DNA from: JACQKD01 sp964614265
Lineage (GTDB): Bacteria > Patescibacteriota > Minisyncoccia > Phycocordibacterales > UBA918
Assembly: GCA_964614265.1 (NCBI GenBank)
Contig: CAZTKT010000004.1
Location: 1-33,793, forward strand
Direction: 5' to 3'
DNA length: 33,793 bases
A program made the translations under genes and the position numbers. This document shows positions 30,847 through 33,793 of this stretch, one piece after another; the stretch's first letter is position 1; the number at the start of each line of letters is the position of its first letter. The notes under the pieces are model-generated. The model ran no database searches, was not told the DNA's origin, and worked only from the letters and a program-made list of their open reading frames with translations.

Positions 30847-30853
30847 GAAGGAG
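30847..30853 (+). promoter_or_regulatory. Canonical Shine-Dalgarno site of the DNRLRE-M23 gene
   Basis: GAAGGAG with a 7-base spacer to ATG 30861. It is the clearest ribosome-binding site in the window and fixes the start. Confidence 0.75.
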
Positions 30854-30860
30854 ACCGTTC

Positions 30861-32126
30861 ATGGGGAAAATCTTACTAGCAGTGCTTACAGGATTGTTGT
30901 ATATGACGTCGGCCGAAGCGGCGACGGTCTATTACCAACCAACACCGTACCCTCTAAAAAAGGCGAGCGGGTCGTCAATGCCACAAGGCATTGACGTTGT
31001 GCACACATGGAGTGGGTGGTTTAGCAGCTCCTTCAACAAGACGCTCGTGCAAGATAACAAGTTGCAGATCGGCGGGTGGGGAGACACCTATGCCTCCCCG
31101 ATCAGGTTCGATCTCACTGGTTTGCCGAGAACAGTCAGCGGCGCACGACTGTACTTGTACGCGCTTCCCTCTGGCGCGGCAGAACCATCCCAAGTGGCAA
31201 TGTTCCCAATCACTTCGGACTGGAGCCCCGCCACGATTGGATGGAACAACTTTCCGTCAACTGCCAATGGCTTATCTTGGCAAGTCTCACCACTAACGCT
31301 CGTGAACACGTGGCGTGCGTATGAGATTACTGGCTGGTATAACGACTGGAAAAGTGGTGTGCGTCCAGATAAGGGACTATTGATCTGGCCATATAACAAT
31401 GATGGCACACAACGCTTCGACAGGTTTGTCTCATCAAGATCAACCGATAAAGAAAAGCGACCATTATTGCGGCTAGACTTCACCCCGCCAGTAGGAATGC
31501 CTAATTTCAAAATGCCTGTCCCTGGCGGAGCAGAGTGGTTACTGACGAACGAGATAGGCGGCTACGAGTGCATGGGCGCAACTCCTTTGCCAGATACGGC
31601 ACATCAGGGGAACAGCTATTTTTCCATCGACATTTCCCCATCGAATGTAAAAGATGTAGGAGGATCGTACACAGGCAATATCCCCATCCTTGCAGCGGCA
31701 GATGGAACGGTTGTCTATGCGGAAACCAATCAATATGTCCCGAATGGGTATCACATTGTGCTCAATCACAGCGGAAGCTCAAGCACGACCAGCGGGTACA
31801 CAACGAAATCATTGCACCTCAAAGATCGTCCAAGGCGAAGTAACGGTGTAGCACTGGCCGTGGGCAATACGGTATTACGGGGTGACCAGGTTGGAATAAT
31901 GGGAACCACTGGTGTGCTTTCTGATGGGACGCCGACAAGTACTGGCGTGCACTTGCACTTTGGAGTGTACTACAATGGAAGCGGTGCTTCCTCGGTATCC
32001 CAGCTCACCTATGCTGTTATGGACGGATTACACATGAAGAGTTACCAAACCGAGTGCTCGGTAAACTCAAGCGGAGTTCCGACAGTTCGGACACAGTTCT
32101 ATCGTTCTTCAAATCGTGTCTATTAG
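30861..32126 (+). CDS. Secreted DNRLRE-domain M23 metallopeptidase-like protein
   Basis: A cleaved signal peptide (about 1-21, MGKILLAVLTGLLYMTSAEA) precedes a DNRLRE-like beta domain (about 22-210: GGWGDTYASPIRFDLTGLP, SGARLYLYALPSG, W...GLLIWPYN and a DKEKRPLLRLDF end) and a C-terminal M23 domain (about 225-405). M23 marks: an H...D pair in AHQGNSYFSIDI, PILAAADGTVVYAE, and GVHLHFGVY with the HxH motif; the first motif has extra residues compared with HxxxD, so activity is uncertain. Likely an exported adhesive or wall-cutting protein. Strong Shine-Dalgarno, leader and clean terminator, unlike its neighbours, suggest acquisition by transfer. It lies between two 78-base repeats. Confidence 0.85.
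   Translation: MGKILLAVLTGLLYMTSAEAATVYYQPTPYPLKKASGSSMPQGIDVVHTWSGWFSSSFNKTLVQDNKLQIGGWGDTYASPIRFDLTGLPRTVSGARLYLYALPSGAAEPSQVAMFPITSDWSPATIGWNNFPSTANGLSWQVSPLTLVNTWRAYEITGWYNDWKSGVRPDKGLLIWPYNNDGTQRFDRFVSSRSTDKEKRPLLRLDFTPPVGMPNFKMPVPGGAEWLLTNEIGGYECMGATPLPDTAHQGNSYFSIDISPSNVKDVGGSYTGNIPILAAADGTVVYAETNQYVPNGYHIVLNHSGSSSTTSGYTTKSLHLKDRPRRSNGVALAVGNTVLRGDQVGIMGTTGVLSDGTPTSTGVHLHFGVYYNGSGASSVSQLTYAVMDGLHMKSYQTECSVNSSGVPTVRTQFYRSSNRVY
30973..30996. repeat. Perfect inverted repeat inside the DNRLRE-M23 gene (10-bp arms, 4-nt loop)
   Basis: CGTCAATGCC (30973-30982) and GGCATTGACG (30987-30996) flank ACAA. It lies about 110 bases after the start codon and encodes the SMPQGID segment. Confidence 0.8.
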
Positions 32127-32134
32127 CACGCCAC

Positions 32135-32173
32135 ATCGGCGAAGCTCGGATGCTTCGCCGATTTTTTATTTTT
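32135..32173 (+). terminator. Intrinsic terminator of the DNRLRE-M23 gene
   Basis: ATCGGCGAAGC (32135-32145) pairs with GCTTCGCCGAT (32152-32162) over a 6-base loop, followed by TTTTTTATTTTT. It begins 8 bases after the stop codon. Confidence 0.9.
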
Positions 32174-32909
32174 AGTGAAATACAACGCTCTCCATAATGG
32201 CTCTATCAAGAGGACCGTAATAAGACAAAGTGTCTACAGAGCTGAAAAATCTGCTAAAAACCAAAAAACCTTTTTGAGGGAGTTTGAATATATACTTCTC
32301 ATTCCTATTGGTAGTAACTATCTCTCCTGAATCTAATGGTTCTTCCGCATTCACAGAAAATACCTGATGCACACCCGATATCCCGGATTTGGTTTTAATA
32401 GGTTCGCTCGTAAGGAAGCGCATAACAAACTTTGTCTCGTCCACTCCAATCACGGTATACTCTTTCTTAAAATCATCAAACGATGTGAATTCGGGGTCGG
32501 TGCTCGTAAAACAACTCGGTGCTGAAGTAGAGAGAAAACTGGACTTTGGATCAGGGCCTGTCACAAGGTACGGACATCCACTGTCAGGTTCAACAGGTTG
32601 CACCAGCGTAAGCTCATCCGGGTATCGAAACGAAAATCCCGAAACTTTATCCGTGTAGGTCTTGGTAAGCTTGCCAAACACAAATGGTTCTATCGGTTCG
32701 ACTGGTGCTGGTGTCGAGTCGGGTGCGTTTTGCAAGGCGATAAGTTCAGAACATGGTGTGGTGGTAGCGGACTGGTCGCACGGGATGTTGTTTATTGGTG
32801 CTGGGTTGTGAACAATGACCTGATTGCGAGCAAAAGAATACCACGAAGTATACACTGCCCCAGCGACGAGAATAGCCCCAAAGACAAAGAGAATCGTTTT
32901 CTTACTCAT
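32172..32909 (-). CDS. Anchored extracytoplasmic protein, function unknown
   Basis: One membrane helix (about 5-24), a Pro/Thr/Ala-rich linker with two cysteines (NIPCDQSATTTPCSEL) and a beta-rich domain (about 75-245) that starts with YTDKVSGFSFRYPDELTLV. That opening is typical of PsbP-like or other surface domains found in many Parcubacteria proteins, but no function is assigned. Two further cysteines (SGCPYL and PSCFTS) could pair outside the cell. It ends at the terminator of the converging DNRLRE-M23 gene and is bracketed by the same repeats. Confidence 0.75.
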   Translation of the reverse strand: MSKKTILFVFGAILVAGAVYTSWYSFARNQVIVHNPAPINNIPCDQSATTTPCSELIALQNAPDSTPAPVEPIEPFVFGKLTKTYTDKVSGFSFRYPDELTLVQPVEPDSGCPYLVTGPDPKSSFLSTSAPSCFTSTDPEFTSFDDFKKEYTVIGVDETKFVMRFLTSEPIKTKSGISGVHQVFSVNAEEPLDSGEIVTTNRNEKYIFKLPQKGFLVFSRFFSSVDTLSYYGPLDRAIMESVVFH

Positions 32910-33016
32910 GACTTGGAATGTAACACAGGGAATCTATAAACACAACAGAATGGACCTTAATGTTTCAAAACTTTGGAATTACCCCACAACTTCCCCCTTC
33001 TGAAGCATTCTTTTAT

Positions 33017-33094
33017 TGTGTGGCTTGGACTATGTTAGAACCTCTTTAATGCAGGTAAGTGACTATTCTCAGTTTTCTTTAGTACAGAATTGGT
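33017..33094 (+). repeat. 78-base direct repeat, copy 2
   Basis: Second copy of the element at 30608-30685, same orientation, ending 96 bases before the HIT gene start. It holds CTTTAATGCAG (33044-33054) and CTTTAGTACAG (33077-33087). The stem bases TAGTAC replace TAGTGC of copy 1, a change that keeps pairing with GT(G)ACTA. Confidence 0.9.
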
Positions 33095-33190
33095 AAGAAA
33101 TCCATCCCCCCCGCTCGACGACGTTAGACTGCGTTTGAGAGAAGAGAGAGGAGCCTTTACTTCATTTCTTTTCTAAGTTATCGTGTCACT

Positions 33191-33652
33191 ATGAAAGAAA
33201 AAGACTGTATATTTTGCGGTATTGTAGCAGGAGAAATCCCGTCGAATAAGATTTGGGAGGATGAAAAGCACGTTGCTTTTCTCTCAATTTTCCCAAACAC
33301 TGAAGGGTTTTCTGTCGTAATTACCAAAGAGCATTATCCAAGCTATGCTTTTGATCTCCCTGAAGATGTACTCACGGGCTTGTTGCTTGCCGCCAAGAAA
33401 ACAGCAAAGTGCCTAGACGCAGCTTTCGAGGATGTCGGACGCACCGGTCTCATCTTTGAGGGTTTTGGTATCGACCATATCCATGCCAAACTCTTCCCTA
33501 TGCACGGAACAGGAAACATGGCCGAGTGGAAGCCGCTCAAATCAAATGTAGATAAATACTTTGATACATACGAAGGATACATCTCATCGCATGACTACCA
33601 GCGCGCAGATGATGAACAACTCGCCGAACTCGCAAAGAAAATCAGAGCATAA
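33191..33652 (+). CDS. HIT-family nucleotide hydrolase/transferase-like protein
   Basis: HIT proteins hydrolyse nucleoside phosphoramidates or dinucleoside polyphosphates. The N-terminus has the usual CIFCGIVAGEIPS zinc-type motif (C6, C9) and the active-site loop reads DHIHAKLFP: H96 and the nucleophile H98 are kept and the third histidine of HxHxH is lysine (K100), a known variant of the family. Length of 153 residues is slightly above average because of a C-terminal helical extension. No Shine-Dalgarno is seen before ATG 33191. Located downstream of repeat copy 2. Confidence 0.9.
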   Translation: MKEKDCIFCGIVAGEIPSNKIWEDEKHVAFLSIFPNTEGFSVVITKEHYPSYAFDLPEDVLTGLLLAAKKTAKCLDAAFEDVGRTGLIFEGFGIDHIHAKLFPMHGTGNMAEWKPLKSNVDKYFDTYEGYISSHDYQRADDEQLAELAKKIRA

Positions 33653-33654
33653 AA

Positions 33655-33681
33655 TTCTTTCTTTATTTGTAAACGAAAGAA
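33655..33681 (+). terminator. Possible hairpin after the HIT gene
   Basis: TTCTTTC with TTTA pairs with TAAA and GAAAGAA (one bulged C) around TTTG, 2 bases after the stop. No T tract follows, so termination is uncertain. Confidence 0.35.
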
Positions 33682-33694
33682 GGGGTCTGTCTCC

Positions 33695-33793
33695 ATGCTG
33701 GGGATCGTTGCCAAAGCTCTTGAAAAAACAGAGAATTGGGTCAATAGAAACATTTCGGGTACTATTCAGCTCCCTTTGAGTAGTTCGCAGATC
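33695..33793 (+). CDS. Possible start of a further gene, cut by the window edge
   Basis: An ATG at 33695 opens 33 codons without a stop to the window end (MLGIVAKALEKTENWVNRNI start). The composition is plausible for a protein, and AAGAAGGGG lies 10 bases upstream as a weak ribosome site, but 33 residues are too few for identification. Confidence 0.25.
   Translation, partial: MLGIVAKALEKTENWVNRNISGTIQLPLSSSQI

Larger units (their letters stand above)
30496..30860. other. Intergenic region with repeat copy 1 and the promoter of the DNRLRE-M23 gene
   Basis: Contains the divergent start of the HTH gene, 78-base repeat copy 1 (30608-30685), an extended -10 (30767-30775) and a Shine-Dalgarno site. 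No protein or stable RNA gene is otherwise supported. Confidence 0.5.

Noticed and set aside
30608..33094. Integron attC sites around a gene cassette
   Set aside because: GTTAGAA resembles half of an attC core, but the matching 3' core (RYYYAAC partner) and the long imperfect stem are missing, and no integrase is seen.
33191..33652. Loss of the third histidine in the HIT motif as an inactivating change
   Set aside because: HIT proteins with HxHxK-type loops are known, and the nucleophilic second histidine is intact.
1..33793. CRISPR array, transposon, prophage, rRNA or tRNA genes
   Set aside because: Both strands were read for spaced repeats, transposase or integrase motifs, tRNA T-arm patterns and rRNA; only short matches to 5S-like motifs within the inverted repeat at 29827-29896 were seen, not a gene.

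Overview
The window looks like a chromosome segment of an uncultured Candidate Phyla Radiation bacterium, most probably a Parcubacteria-type (Patescibacteria) lineage. Evidence: short genes packed with overlaps of 1 to 35 bases, a short archaeal-type AspRS, many small single-helix anchored proteins with no recognisable function, almost no Shine-Dalgarno sequences, and TGA still used as a stop (trpS, gltX), which argues against the recoded Absconditabacteria/Gracilibacteria. No rRNA, tRNA, CRISPR array, transposase or integrase was seen.

Layout. (1) 98-12587, all plus strand: trpS, aspS and pepA; then scpA and scpB (condensin partners); then a peptidoglycan block of D,D-carboxypeptidase, mraY, ftsW, murG, gltX and a coiled-coil M23 peptidase. 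(2) 13020-17905, minus strand: a lytic-transglycosylase-like protein, a ROK kinase with a SIS-domain sugar isomerase and a LOG-family hydrolase, a DEDD exonuclease, and two small membrane proteins. (3) 17949-18926, plus strand: rpmA and a transglutaminase-like unknown. (4) 18960-22688, minus strand: a Parcubacteria-style anchored protein and a four-gene signalling unit (small soluble protein, about 7-helix membrane protein, GAF-PAS histidine kinase, stand-alone receiver). (5) 22911-30495, mostly minus strand: a PAP2-like protein, DoxX-like protein, MscL with a zinc ribbon, membrane-anchored NirK-like copper protein with a membrane partner, a half-length VOC protein, a TMEM175-like channel, DipZ with an anchored thioredoxin, and an HTH regulator with its membrane partner. 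(6) 30608-33094: two 78-base direct repeats bracket a secreted DNRLRE-M23 protein gene and an anchored unknown; a HIT protein gene follows.

How it works together. The left third makes and remodels cell wall (lipid I and II synthesis, glycan polymerisation, peptide trimming, septal hydrolysis) next to chromosome-segregation and aminoacylation genes. The right half is an envelope and redox island: a copper protein, thiol-disulfide exchange at the outer face of the membrane, osmotic and ion channels, and a sensory operon.

The most notable signals are: (a) a recurrent promoter form, mostly an extended -10 (TGnTAnnnT), placed 6-9 bases before the start codon of at least a dozen genes, implying leaderless mRNAs; (b) perfect short-loop inverted repeats inside coding sequences (pepA, scpB, TMEM175, DNRLRE-M23); (c) a 78-base, 91 percent identical intergenic repeat whose variation falls in a predicted hairpin loop; (d) long intergenic inverted repeats at 29827-29896 and 17301-17358 that share a loop motif; (e) unusual active-site residues in MraY, the NirK type 1 copper site, the DEDD exonuclease and the PAP2 protein.
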